Below, one piece after another: positions 28,478-36,728 of a DNA stretch of 64,000 bases. Source of the DNA: JBDLSY01 sp043777895 (GTDB lineage Bacteria > Pseudomonadota > Gammaproteobacteria > Burkholderiales > Burkholderiaceae_C); the NCBI GenBank assembly GCA_043777895.1, contig JAYWHD010000036.1, forward strand, positions 10,046 to 74,045, in the 5' to 3' direction. The notes beneath the pieces were generated by a model that ran no database searches, was not told the origin of the DNA, and saw only the letters and a program-made list of their open reading frames with translations. The stretch's first letter is position 1; the number at the start of each line of letters is the position of its first letter. Position numbers and translations under genes: made by a program.

Positions 28478-30346
28478 ATGACCATGAATTACATTGAAAT
28501 TATTGAAGATACAGTGCCATTGCAACCTAGTGCACCAGCTACCAATAAAATAAATATCAACTTTAGTCAGGCTGAACAGTCTGTAGAACCCACTGCTGCT
28601 AATCCAACGTATACTTTACTAACAAACAATATACCTATAGAAACTGCATTCACTAGACCGACAATCCCTAATTCGGTCGCTAGTGTACTCCCCAATCAAT
28701 CTTTTAATGCAGTGGGTACTCAAACCAATAATACAATGCTTGCTCCTGCGAAAATTAATTTTGCTCAAACACCGCCAGTGCCGTTGGCATCATCTAATAT
28801 CGCTATGTCTGCTCAAGGTGAAGTTTTACTCAATGCAACTAAGCCTCCCGTTAATATTAAAGTAGTGGGTGTTGGCGGCGGCGGTGGTAATGCAGTAACG
28901 CACATGATTCGCTCTGGCGTTAAAAATGCGACTTATATTACTGTCAATACAGATTCGCAAGCCTTATATAAAACGCCTGCTGATATTAAAATTCAATTGG
29001 GTGATAATGGTCAAGGAGCTGGAGCAAAACCTGATATTGCTAGAAAATATGCAGAAGCAGCTAGACCACAATTAAAAGAAGCCCTGCAAGGGGCTGATAT
29101 GGTGTTTATTACCGCTGGTTTAGGCAAAGGGACTGGAACAGGTGCTTCGGCTGTTGTCGCACAAGTTGCACAAGAGCTCAACGCACTAACCGTTTGTGTA
29201 GTAACCAAACCCTTCGCATCAGAAGGGGCTGGCCGTGCTAAGTTAGCTGATGCGGCAGCTGATGAATTAGAAATTCATTCCGATGCTATTATTGTAGTAC
29301 TTAATAGTAAATTGGAAGATAGAAATCCAGATGGCTTATTAAGAGAGTGGTATCAAGCTGCTGATGATGTACTAAAAAATGCTGTTGCAACGATTATTGA
29401 AGTTATTCAAACCAATGGCTACCAGAATGTAGATTTTAGAGATGTTGCCTCCGTCATTGGTTCAAACCGTGGCCGTGCTTTAATGGGAACTGCGCGTGCC
29501 AGCGGTCCAAATCGTGCAAAAGATGCCGCTATCGCTGTACTAAACTGTGATTTATTAGAAGAAGAAAACTTGCGTACCGCTCGCGGTGTGCTAATTAATA
29601 TTACGGCAGCTGAAAGTAGTATGCGTGGGCGTGAAACCAATGAGGTAATTAATACTATTTTAGCTTCATTTGCTGATGATGTTACCCCCATTCATGGGAT
29701 TACATTTGATGATAATATGGGGGACGATATGCAAGTTACTTTAATTGTAAGTGGTATCGGTGCGCGTGCTAAAGCCGTTATATCTACACCTGACACAATG
29801 CGTCCCGCTACAGTGAGCTATCCTGGTCGCAGTGATTTTGGAGTCAATGGACAAGTAATATCAAATTTTTCACATCTTTCTAGTACATCATTGCAGCCTG
29901 TCACACCACCAACTGCACTGCTAAAAACAGGTACAGACCATGCCATATTTAACCCATTGGCTGAAACGCACCTTGATAAAAAGCTAACTAATGAGCTTAA
30001 CTCTTTAAATCATTTGCCTCTGCGTACAACAGAATCAGGGCATTTACATACAACAAACAATATACATAATACTGGAGCTAAACAAGCTGATTTTTCAAAT
30101 AGCATTCCTACTTTAACTCAAGAAATAGAAATTACGGCGACACAACGTTTGCCTGTTATAACCCCTTCAGTAGAATCATCAAATATTATGTTTAATCCCA
30201 GTTTAATGGTAAACCCAAAACAAGATTCACAAAAAATTGTAAATGCAATGCAAGCCAGTGGTGTCCCCAATATAGAAATTCCAACCTACTTACGTAACCA
30301 ACAAGATATAGAAACACCTACATTTTTACGTAATCAAGTAAACTAG
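28478..30346 (+). CDS. ftsZ: Divergent cell division GTPase FtsZ with N-terminal extension and duplicated C-terminal peptide
   Basis: Tubulin-like GTPase forming the Z ring. The 622-residue product is about 1.6 times the usual length. Residues 1-124 are a low-complexity Pro/Asn/Thr/Gln extension; its start is backed by AAGGA at 28467-28471. The core (125-430) has VVGVGGGGGNAV, GAGAKP, EGAGR and the T7 loop NVDFRDV (317-323) with its Asn and Asp residues. The tubulin signature reads GLGKGTGTG (214-222): Lys217 stands where E. coli has Gly106. A linker of about 165 residues follows. The tail has two copies of the conserved terminal peptide, IEIPTYLRNQ (599-608) and IETPTFLRNQ (611-620). It is followed by rnr, not lpxC. 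Confidence 0.93.
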   Translation: MTMNYIEIIEDTVPLQPSAPATNKININFSQAEQSVEPTAANPTYTLLTNNIPIETAFTRPTIPNSVASVLPNQSFNAVGTQTNNTMLAPAKINFAQTPPVPLASSNIAMSAQGEVLLNATKPPVNIKVVGVGGGGGNAVTHMIRSGVKNATYITVNTDSQALYKTPADIKIQLGDNGQGAGAKPDIARKYAEAARPQLKEALQGADMVFITAGLGKGTGTGASAVVAQVAQELNALTVCVVTKPFASEGAGRAKLADAAADELEIHSDAIIVVLNSKLEDRNPDGLLREWYQAADDVLKNAVATIIEVIQTNGYQNVDFRDVASVIGSNRGRALMGTARASGPNRAKDAAIAVLNCDLLEEENLRTARGVLINITAAESSMRGRETNEVINTILASFADDVTPIHGITFDDNMGDDMQVTLIVSGIGARAKAVISTPDTMRPATVSYPGRSDFGVNGQVISNFSHLSSTSLQPVTPPTALLKTGTDHAIFNPLAETHLDKKLTNELNSLNHLPLRTTESGHLHTTNNIHNTGAKQADFSNSIPTLTQEIEITATQRLPVITPSVESSNIMFNPSLMVNPKQDSQKIVNAMQASGVPNIEIPTYLRNQQDIETPTFLRNQVN

Positions 30347-30474
30347 TAAGTAAACTAATTTTTGTTTAACTGACTTTCGTTCAACTGACTACGCAATTAA
30401 TCTGTACACTTAAAATTAAAGACTTACTAAGTAGGTAGTAATACCAAACGCATAAAAAATTCAAAAGTATATCT

Positions 30475-32853
30475 ATGACTAATTCGCACACTCGCGCAGT
30501 TACCAAAAATAAAGAAAATAAGTTCCAAACAAAAAAACTTCATCAAATTTTGACTGGGCAAGTAATAGGTCACCGTGATGGTTTTGGCTTTATGCAGCGT
30601 GATGTCGGTGAACCTGAAGGTGATGATATATTCTTACCTGCACATACTTTACGGCATGTTTTACACGGAGATACTGTTCGTGTACAAGTAATAGGTATTG
30701 ACCCACGAGGGCGACTAGAAGGTGAAGTAATAGAAGTGTTAGAACACCGTACGCGTAGTGTGGTGGGTCGGTTATTGCAAGAAAAAGACCAGTGGTTAGT
30801 TGTCCCAGAAGATCAACGTCTAAAACACGATATATGTGTTGATGCCAAAGATACGGGGGGGGCTGTGAGTGGGCAAGTAGTCGTAGCGACTATCACACAC
30901 TACTCAACTGACACCAGTGCAGCTCAAGGTATTGTGACAGAATTACTGGGTGAAGTAGATGATCCTGGGATGGAAATTGAAATTGCGGTGCGAAAGTTTG
31001 ATGTACCACATATATTTAGTGAGGCCGCTTTAAATTTAGCTGATTGTTTGCCTAACACCGTACAAGCGATTGATTTAATTGACCGCGTTAATTTGCGTGA
31101 TATTAATTTACTGACCATTGATGGCGAAGATGCACGTGACTTTGACGATGCCGTCTATTGTGAACCCGTTGGTGACCAACCTAATCAAGGCTGGCGACTA
31201 TTAGTGGCTATTGCTGATGTATCCCATTACGTACGCAATGGTAATGCCCTTGATGCTGACGCACAAGAACGGACTACTTCTGTTTATTTTCCACGCCGGG
31301 TTATTCCAATGCTGCCCGAAAAAATATCTAACGGACTATGCTCATTAATGCCTAAAGTAGACCGTCTGTGTATGGTGGCAGATATGGTTATCTCAAAAGA
31401 AGGTTCAATAGACGCTTATCAGTTTTACCCCGCCGTTATGCACAGTGCGGCACGTTTAACATATAACCAAGTTTGGGAAGCCTTGTCCGAAAGTAAAGTA
31501 AGTAAAAAAAATAGTAACCCAGCGTATGCTGTATTACCCGAACTACACCATTTATATGCTGTATTTCAAGCTTTTTTAAATACACGGAAACAACGTGGTG
31601 CAATTGAATTTGAAACCACTGAAACTTACTTTATCAGTAATGAAGCAGGGAAAATTGAGAGTATTGAGGCACGTACCCGTAATGATGCACATCGCTTAAT
31701 TGAAGAGTGTATGTTGGCTGCCAATGTCTGTGCTGCTGATATGCTAACAACGCATAAACAAGCGGCTTTATACCGTGTTCACGAAGGCCCTACGCCACCT
31801 AAACTAGAGGCTTTGCGGGCGTATTTAAAAAACTTAGGCTTACAATTAGGCGGAGGCGACTCTCCTAAAGCTACTGATTATGCCCGTTTAATGCAAACAG
31901 TTAATGCCCGTGAAGATGCACAAGCTTTACAAAGCATTGTATTGCGTTCTATGCAGCAAGCAATCTATACGCCCGACAATGCGGGGCATTTTGGCTTGTC
32001 TTACGAAGCATACGCACACTTTACTTCACCTATTCGCCGTTATCCTGATTTGTTGGTACACAGGGCGATTAAAGCAATATTAGCTGGCTATACCTATTCA
32101 CCGATTCAAACGGCTGCTGATCCCACAATATCTTTACACAAGAAAAAAAAGGCCGTGCCACAGACGGCTAAACTGAATACTAAAAGTAGCTTACATACAC
32201 CAGCAGAGCAGAAAATTCATAATGCTTGGACACGCTTAGGTATTTTATGTAGTGCGTATGAACGCCGTGCAGATGAAGCGAGCCGCGATGTAGAATCCTG
32301 GTTAAAGTGTCAATATATGCAGCAGTATATGGGAGATATTTTTAGTGGGACTATTACGGGTGTAGCTAACTTTGGTTTATTTGTAATATTAGATGGTTTG
32401 TATGTTGAAGGTACTGTACATATTACTGAATTAGGGGCTGAATATTTTCAACATATTGAGTCTACACACGAACTGCGTGGCTCAAAAACAGGCAAGCGGT
32501 ATACGGTAGGGCAAACCGTACATGTACAAGTAGCACGGGTTGATTTAGAAGCGCGGCGTATTGAACTTAAATTGACACAAGCTGATATTGCTTTAAAAGC
32601 GGGGCATTTAAAAATAAAGCCTACCTTATCGTCTAAGCTTCTCCAAACCAGCGAACCTGAACCCGTCAAACCCAGTAAAAGAACCAAAAATATTGTTAAA
32701 ACTGCTATAAAAATAGCTAAAAAAGTAGTGAATTTACCCACTGTACCTGTGGACACGGCTATTAAAAAAGTTAATGCGATTACTAAAGCCAGTAAGGCTA
32801 ATAAAACTAATAAAGCTAATAAAATTACTAAAGCTAAGACTACAAAAACATAA
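30475..32853 (+). CDS. rnr: Ribonuclease R
   Basis: Processive 3'-5' exoribonuclease of the RNase II family that degrades structured RNA. N-terminal cold-shock/OB domains (GHRDGFGFMQRD) come first, then the RNB domain with the metal-binding Asp cluster in DGEDARDFDDAVY near residue 217, and an S1 domain near 620-700 (GTITGVANFGLFVIL). The C-terminus is Lys-rich, as in E. coli RNase R, and ends in Ala/Asn/Lys/Thr repeats (from about 32770) that look like the Asn-rich expansions elsewhere in this window. It lies 128 bp after ftsZ and converges on tusA with an 11-bp gap. Confidence 0.95.
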   Translation: MTNSHTRAVTKNKENKFQTKKLHQILTGQVIGHRDGFGFMQRDVGEPEGDDIFLPAHTLRHVLHGDTVRVQVIGIDPRGRLEGEVIEVLEHRTRSVVGRLLQEKDQWLVVPEDQRLKHDICVDAKDTGGAVSGQVVVATITHYSTDTSAAQGIVTELLGEVDDPGMEIEIAVRKFDVPHIFSEAALNLADCLPNTVQAIDLIDRVNLRDINLLTIDGEDARDFDDAVYCEPVGDQPNQGWRLLVAIADVSHYVRNGNALDADAQERTTSVYFPRRVIPMLPEKISNGLCSLMPKVDRLCMVADMVISKEGSIDAYQFYPAVMHSAARLTYNQVWEALSESKVSKKNSNPAYAVLPELHHLYAVFQAFLNTRKQRGAIEFETTETYFISNEAGKIESIEARTRNDAHRLIEECMLAANVCAADMLTTHKQAALYRVHEGPTPPKLEALRAYLKNLGLQLGGGDSPKATDYARLMQTVNAREDAQALQSIVLRSMQQAIYTPDNAGHFGLSYEAYAHFTSPIRRYPDLLVHRAIKAILAGYTYSPIQTAADPTISLHKKKKAVPQTAKLNTKSSLHTPAEQKIHNAWTRLGILCSAYERRADEASRDVESWLKCQYMQQYMGDIFSGTITGVANFGLFVILDGLYVEGTVHITELGAEYFQHIESTHELRGSKTGKRYTVGQTVHVQVARVDLEARRIELKLTQADIALKAGHLKIKPTLSSKLLQTSEPEPVKPSKRTKNIVKTAIKIAKKVVNLPTVPVDTAIKKVNAITKASKANKTNKANKITKAKTTKT

Positions 32854-32864
32854 ACTATGAAACG

Positions 32865-33152
32865 CTATTTACGCTGCAAAATATGTATGCAAATAATACC
32901 GTTCATATACTGCCCTATTAATATATTACCCGTTTGTTGAGCAAATACTTGAAAATCGCGAATAGCACCCGAATCAGTGGAGGTTACCCGTAATATTTGA
33001 CCTGATACCATATTAGCTAATGCTTTTTTGGTTTTTAAAATAGGCAGTGGGCAGTTTAAGCCTTGAGTATTAATCTCTACATCAACCGCTTGGTTTAAGC
33101 AGTTGCTTTGGTTAAAACTGCTTATTACTGTACTGTTCATTAATGGTGTCAT
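32865..33152 (-). CDS. TusA-family sulfur carrier
   Basis: A 95-residue protein with the SirA/TusA fold: DVEINTQGLNCPLPILKTKK contains the CPxP motif with the sulfur-accepting Cys. In E. coli, TusA passes sulfur from IscS towards tRNA 2-thiouridine synthesis. No tusBCDE genes lie nearby, so the partner is open. The start could also be the ATG four codons in (33140). It converges on rnr and is divergent from hisE. Confidence 0.85.
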   Translation of the reverse strand: MTPLMNSTVISSFNQSNCLNQAVDVEINTQGLNCPLPILKTKKALANMVSGQILRVTSTDSGAIRDFQVFAQQTGNILIGQYMNGIICIHILQRK

Positions 33153-33266
33153 GTGTATATATTCGCGTTTAATACTTTATAAGCATACTTAATCAGTCAT
33201 TTTAGTTTAAACGCAGCTGCTAAATACTTAGGTAGTGTCTTGTTGTAAACTATAAAAATAAAATAT

Positions 33267-33293
33267 ATTAAATTAAATTAAATTAAATTAAAT
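33267..33293. repeat. AAATT tandem repeat abutting the hisE start codon
   Basis: Four to five AAATT units occupy the place where the ribosome binding site should be. Exact boundaries are approximate. Confidence 0.6.
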
Positions 33294-33635
33294 ATGATAA
33301 ATAAGCTTGATATAAATGATAAAGTTTTAAAGCAACTGTCTGCTACTATTGCTGATAGAGCTAAAATTGATCCTACACAGTCTTATGTAGCAAAATTATT
33401 GCATAAAGGTCAAGAGACCATTTTAAAAAAAATAGGTGAAGAAGCCACAGAACTGGTTATGGCAAGTAAAGACGGTTTGTCTGAAAAAGTAGTGTATGAA
33501 TGTGCCGACTTATGGTTTCATACTGCAGTTTTATTACAATACCACGGTTTAAGTACTCAAGATATTCTGAACGAACTAGCACGCCGTGAAGGCACTAGCG
33601 GCTTACTTGAAAAATCTTTGCGAAATACTGATTGA
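33294..33635 (+). CDS. hisE: Phosphoribosyl-ATP pyrophosphatase
   Basis: Second step of histidine synthesis: PR-ATP to PR-AMP plus PPi. The MazG-like helical domain shows KKIGEEATELVMASKD and ECADLWFHTAVLL with acidic metal ligands. In Burkholderiales, hisE usually ends the his operon before the HIT and tat genes; here the HIT/tat side is kept but no hisI, hisF or other his gene precedes it. A pentanucleotide-like AAATT array runs right up to the start codon and no Shine-Dalgarno sequence is evident. Confidence 0.93.
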   Translation: MINKLDINDKVLKQLSATIADRAKIDPTQSYVAKLLHKGQETILKKIGEEATELVMASKDGLSEKVVYECADLWFHTAVLLQYHGLSTQDILNELARREGTSGLLEKSLRNTD

Positions 33636-33639
33636 AACC

Positions 33640-34044
33640 ATGATGCATTCTTGCTCAACTGAACAAGCAGTACAACCACACAGCCAGTCGCCTCATCTTG
33701 CAGATGAAAATTGCTTATTTTGTAAAATCATTGCAAAAAAAATTCCAGCTAAAATAGTCTACGAAGATGCAGACATTCTTGCTTTTCATGATATTAAGCC
33801 GGCTGCACCCGTACATTTTTTAATTGTTCCAAAAGTACATATAGAGTCACTCAATCATTTACATACTGAGCATTTTTCTGTTTTAACGCGTATTTTAATG
33901 CTTGCCCCGCAACTGGCTGCTGAACAAGGCTGTAGAGAAGGCCGTACTGGTGGCTTTAAATTATTAATCAATAATGGGGTAGAGGGTGGTCAAGAGATAT
34001 TCCATTTACATTTTCATATTATGGGTGGGAAGCGTCCTTGGTAA
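33640..34044 (+). CDS. HIT-family nucleotide-binding hydrolase (HinT-like)
   Basis: About 134 residues from the ATG at 33640, five bases after the hisE stop. CLFCKIIAKKIPAKIVYED opens the HIT domain and the histidine triad is FHLHFHIMGG near the end. HinT-like enzymes hydrolyse adenosine phosphoramidates and similar nucleotides. Its position between hisE and tatA is the usual one in Burkholderiales. The open frame extends further upstream into hisE, but that part does not resemble the family. Confidence 0.92.
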   Translation: MMHSCSTEQAVQPHSQSPHLADENCLFCKIIAKKIPAKIVYEDADILAFHDIKPAAPVHFLIVPKVHIESLNHLHTEHFSVLTRILMLAPQLAAEQGCREGRTGGFKLLINNGVEGGQEIFHLHFHIMGGKRPW

Positions 34045-34090
34045 ATAACAGGTTATATTATTAAGTATTTATTTTTTACTTTACTTGTCA

Positions 34091-34150
34091 TTTATTCTTA
34101 TTATTTATTCTTATTATTTATTCTTATTACTTATTACTTATTACTTATTA
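34091..34150. repeat. ATTCTTATT/ACTTATT repeats upstream of tatA
   Basis: Three units of about 12 bp (TTATTCTTATTA) followed by three TTACTTA units. They are translated in the open frame upstream of tatA, but the real tatA start is downstream. Confidence 0.75.
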
Positions 34151-34174
34151 GCTATTTTATTTTTAGGAGTCATC

Positions 34175-34393
34175 ATGGGTTCATTTAGTATTGTTCATTG
34201 GATTGTTGTTTTATTAATTGTTATGCTGGTATTTGGTACTAAAAAGTTACGCAATATGGGTAGCGATTTAGGAGGGGCGATTAAGGGCTTTAAAGAAGGT
34301 ATGAAAGAAACCTCAACCGATTCAACTACGCCTCCTGCTACAACCCAACCTGCGGCTGTAGTGATTGATGTACAAGCGACTGAAAAAAAATAA
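34175..34393 (+). CDS. tatA: Sec-independent protein translocase TatA
   Basis: A 72-residue protein with an N-terminal transmembrane helix (about 4-20), the FGTKKLRNMGSDLG hinge and amphipathic helix, and a polar tail. TatA oligomers form the translocation path for folded proteins carrying twin-arginine signals. The ATG at 34175 is chosen because AGGAG lies at 34165-34169 and the protein then starts MGSFSIVHW as in other TatA. Confidence 0.95.
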   Translation: MGSFSIVHWIVVLLIVMLVFGTKKLRNMGSDLGGAIKGFKEGMKETSTDSTTPPATTQPAAVVIDVQATEKK

Positions 34394-34405
34394 TGCCTTC
34401 AAATT

Positions 34406-34981
34406 ATGTTTGATATTGGACTGTCCGAGTTAGTGGTAATTGGTAGTGTTGCCTTAATTGTGTTAGGACCAGAAAAACTCGCTGTAGTCGCTCGTACGGC
34501 TGGCAACTTAGCGGGTAAAGCCCAACGCTATCTCAATGATATAAAGGCTGACTTAGCCCGTGAAGGCCAACTATCAGAACTTAGAGCGATTAAAGAGCAG
34601 CTTGAATTAGCTGGACACAGCTTACAAGATTCTTTTCAAAAAGAAGTTGGTACACTGAAAAATGGTTTAATCCAAGACTATTCAGCTTTATCTTCACCGC
34701 AATCATTACTAAATGAGATAAAAATAGATGATAAAAAATCAGATGTTATAAATAATAATAGTAATAATAATAACTTTAATGTGTATCAAGATGCCTTAAT
34801 TAGCGATTCAAATGAACCTGACCATTCTATATTAACCAATTGGCAGGCTGAATTAGAGCGTTTAAAAATAGATTTAGCAACTACAGAATGCCGCATCATA
34901 CAAATAAAAAAAGATATTAATTCAATAGTACTACCTGCTAATATACCCGCCTCATCTGCAACACCTATTACTTATGACTAA
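34406..34981 (+). CDS. tatB: Sec-independent protein translocase TatB
   Basis: Receptor partner of TatC. MFDIGLSELVVIGSVALIVLG, then PEKLAVVARTAGNLAG, is the canonical TatB helix and hinge; a long charged helix follows. Length (191) is at the upper end. Residues 116-125 are nearly all Asn, encoded by an AAT run at 34751-34780, in the non-conserved tail. It overlaps tatC by 8 bp. Confidence 0.95.
   Translation: MFDIGLSELVVIGSVALIVLGPEKLAVVARTAGNLAGKAQRYLNDIKADLAREGQLSELRAIKEQLELAGHSLQDSFQKEVGTLKNGLIQDYSALSSPQSLLNEIKIDDKKSDVINNNSNNNNFNVYQDALISDSNEPDHSILTNWQAELERLKIDLATTECRIIQIKKDINSIVLPANIPASSATPITYD
34751..34780 (+). repeat. AAT run encoding polyasparagine in tatB
   Basis: AAT codons interrupted by AGT, AAC and TTT encode a near-pure Asn stretch in the C-terminal tail of TatB. 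Confidence 0.85.
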
Positions 34982-35750
34982 TTCATTAAAAGGCGTTCCT
35001 CACCTATCTTTAGAAACAGACAATGCTCCCGAAGAAAGCCTAATGTCTCACTTAATTGAGCTACGCAGCCGATTAATGAAAGCCAGTTTAGCCGTGATTG
35101 TTATATTTATAATATTGATGGTTTTCCCTGGGCAGCAAACCATATTTAACTTTTTATTTAGTCCAATGGTCGGTGCTTTGGCAGTCAATGGCAGTAAAAT
35201 AATTGTAACTAACCCAACAGACTCTTTTTTAATTCCAATAAAATTATTGTTTTTAGTTGCTTTTTTAGGTGCATTGCCCTTTATTTTTTACCAAATATAT
35301 GCTTTTGTTGCCCCTGGCTTGTATAAAACCGAAAAACATTTAGTATTGCCAGTCATTGTTTCATCAACCATACTATTTTTTTGCGGTACAGCATTTTGTC
35401 ATTTTATAGTATTCGCTAAGGTATTTGTATTTTTCAGAGAAGTTGCCCCTACCAGTGTAAGCTATATGCCTGATATTGCTAAAGTATTTAGCTTTGTCGT
35501 TACTTTATTTTTAGCTTTTGGGATTACTTTTGAAATACCTGTCATTGTTGTCTTATTGGTACGATTAGGTATGGTGGAACTAAGTAAGTTACGCGATATT
35601 CGTAGCTATGTAATAGTCGCTGCCTTTATTATTGCTGCAATAGTTGCTCCGCCTGATGTTTTATCGCAATTTATGCTGGCATTGCCAATGGTTGTACTAT
35701 ATGAACTGGGCTTAATTGCAGCACAACTAATCAATAAACCTAATCAATAA
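34974..35750 (+). CDS. tatC: Sec-independent protein translocase TatC
   Basis: Core twin-arginine signal-peptide receptor with six transmembrane helices. LMSHLIELRSRLMKA at the N-terminus, VAPGLYKTEKHLVLP in the first periplasmic/cytoplasmic region and IVAPPDVLSQFMLALPM near the end are signatures. Length (258) is normal. Together with tatA and tatB it gives a complete Tat system. Confidence 0.97.
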   Translation: MTNSLKGVPHLSLETDNAPEESLMSHLIELRSRLMKASLAVIVIFIILMVFPGQQTIFNFLFSPMVGALAVNGSKIIVTNPTDSFLIPIKLLFLVAFLGALPFIFYQIYAFVAPGLYKTEKHLVLPVIVSSTILFFCGTAFCHFIVFAKVFVFFREVAPTSVSYMPDIAKVFSFVVTLFLAFGITFEIPVIVVLLVRLGMVELSKLRDIRSYVIVAAFIIAAIVAPPDVLSQFMLALPMVVLYELGLIAAQLINKPNQ

Positions 35751-35836
35751 CTACTAATTAATAGTCGTTAGTCAATACATCTAATAAATAAGCCTAATAA
35801 AATGCCCCTGAAACCCTTTAAATATATCATTAATAC

Positions 35837-36412
35837 GTGACTATTTATGACACTATTTTGACAGTTTTGCCACAAACACAATGTACTCAATGTGGTTATG
35901 AGGGGTGCGCACCTTATGCACAAGCAATTATTGCGGGCAAAGCTGACATAAACCGTTGCCCTCCTGGCGGCGATAGTGGTGTAATTCAACTGGCTGCTAT
36001 TACAGGTTTGAAGGTCAAGCCTATTGATAAACAGTGTGGTGAAATAAAACCAAGACACATTGCAGTGATTGATTCTGCTCGCTGTATTGGTTGTACATTG
36101 TGTATCGTAGCCTGCCCCGTTGATGCAATTGTTGGATCAACTAAAGCAATGCACCGTGTTATTAATGAATCATGTACTGGGTGTGATTTATGCTTACCGC
36201 CTTGTCCTGTTGATTGCATCACTATGGAACGAATAGGAGGACACTTAGAGTGGACACTACAGAATGCTACAACTGCGAGATTAGCATACGAAAACCGCTT
36301 AGAAAGGTTAAGTACTGTCCGAGAAATACCTGCCAACAATATTAAAAATACTGCACAGTCTGCTGCTATTACTGCTTTAGAGCGAGCAAAAGCCAAACGT
36401 AATATTGTATAG
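35837..36412 (+). CDS. rnfB: RnfB-like ferredoxin (three 4Fe-4S sites)
   Basis: A 191-residue protein of the short RnfB/RsxB type common in betaproteobacteria. The N-terminal CTQCGYEGCAPYAQAI ... CPPGG supplies one 4Fe-4S cluster, and CIGCTLCIVACP and CTGCDLCLPPCP supply two ferredoxin-type clusters. It lacks the N-terminal membrane anchor of full RnfB, and no other rnf gene is present, so it probably serves as a soluble electron carrier. The start is GTG at 35837. It converges with rpmG across a strong bidirectional terminator. Confidence 0.85.
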   Translation: MTIYDTILTVLPQTQCTQCGYEGCAPYAQAIIAGKADINRCPPGGDSGVIQLAAITGLKVKPIDKQCGEIKPRHIAVIDSARCIGCTLCIVACPVDAIVGSTKAMHRVINESCTGCDLCLPPCPVDCITMERIGGHLEWTLQNATTARLAYENRLERLSTVREIPANNIKNTAQSAAITALERAKAKRNIV

Positions 36413-36419
36413 CTAGACG

Positions 36420-36439
36420 TAGCCTAAACGTTTAGGCTA
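36420..36439. terminator. 20-bp perfect palindrome after rnfB
   Basis: TAGCCTAAACGTTTAGGCTA is self-complementary over all 20 bases and starts 8 bp after the rnfB stop. It may be a cruciform/hairpin or a dimeric protein site. Confidence 0.55.
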
Positions 36440-36457
36440 ATGATATTAGCTATTTAA

Positions 36458-36500
36458 AAAATAAACCGTAAAAAAGCAAACTTATTTTATGGTTTATTTT
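36458..36500. terminator. Bidirectional terminator between rnfB and rpmG
   Basis: Arms of 16 bp (36458-36473 and 36485-36500) pair with a single G-T position around an 11-base loop. A-rich and T-rich ends on both sides suit Rho-independent termination of the two convergent units. Confidence 0.75.
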
Positions 36501-36544
36501 ACTTTTAATAAAGAAAACTCTAGGTAAAAAATATTAAATAATAA

Positions 36545-36700
36545 CTATTTAATTTTTGCTTCTTTATATTCTACGTGTTTACGAACAACAGGATCAAATT
36601 TCATTAATAACAGTTTTTCTGGTTTAGTCCGTTTATTTTTAGTTGTTGTATAAAAGTGACCTGTACCTGCCGTAGATTCTAGTTTGATTTTATCGCGCAT
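36545..36700 (-). CDS. rpmG: 50S ribosomal protein L33
   Basis: A 51-residue protein reading MRDKIKLESTAGTGHFY ... KFDPVVRKHVEYKEAKIK, the usual Cys-free proteobacterial L33. It is the second gene of the rpmB-rpmG operon, 28 bp after rpmB. Confidence 0.95.
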   Translation of the reverse strand: MRDKIKLESTAGTGHFYTTTKNKRTKPEKLLLMKFDPVVRKHVEYKEAKIK

Positions 36701-36728
36701 TGATGACTCCGATTATTCTAAGTTAAAA

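Noticed and set aside
33586..33639. HIT protein start inside hisE at 33586
   Set aside because: The extra residues overlap hisE and do not resemble the family; the ATG at 33640 gives the normal length.
34085..34174. N-terminal extension of TatA in the open frame from 34085
   Set aside because: It is a translated simple repeat; the conserved TatA start with an AGGAG site lies at 34175.
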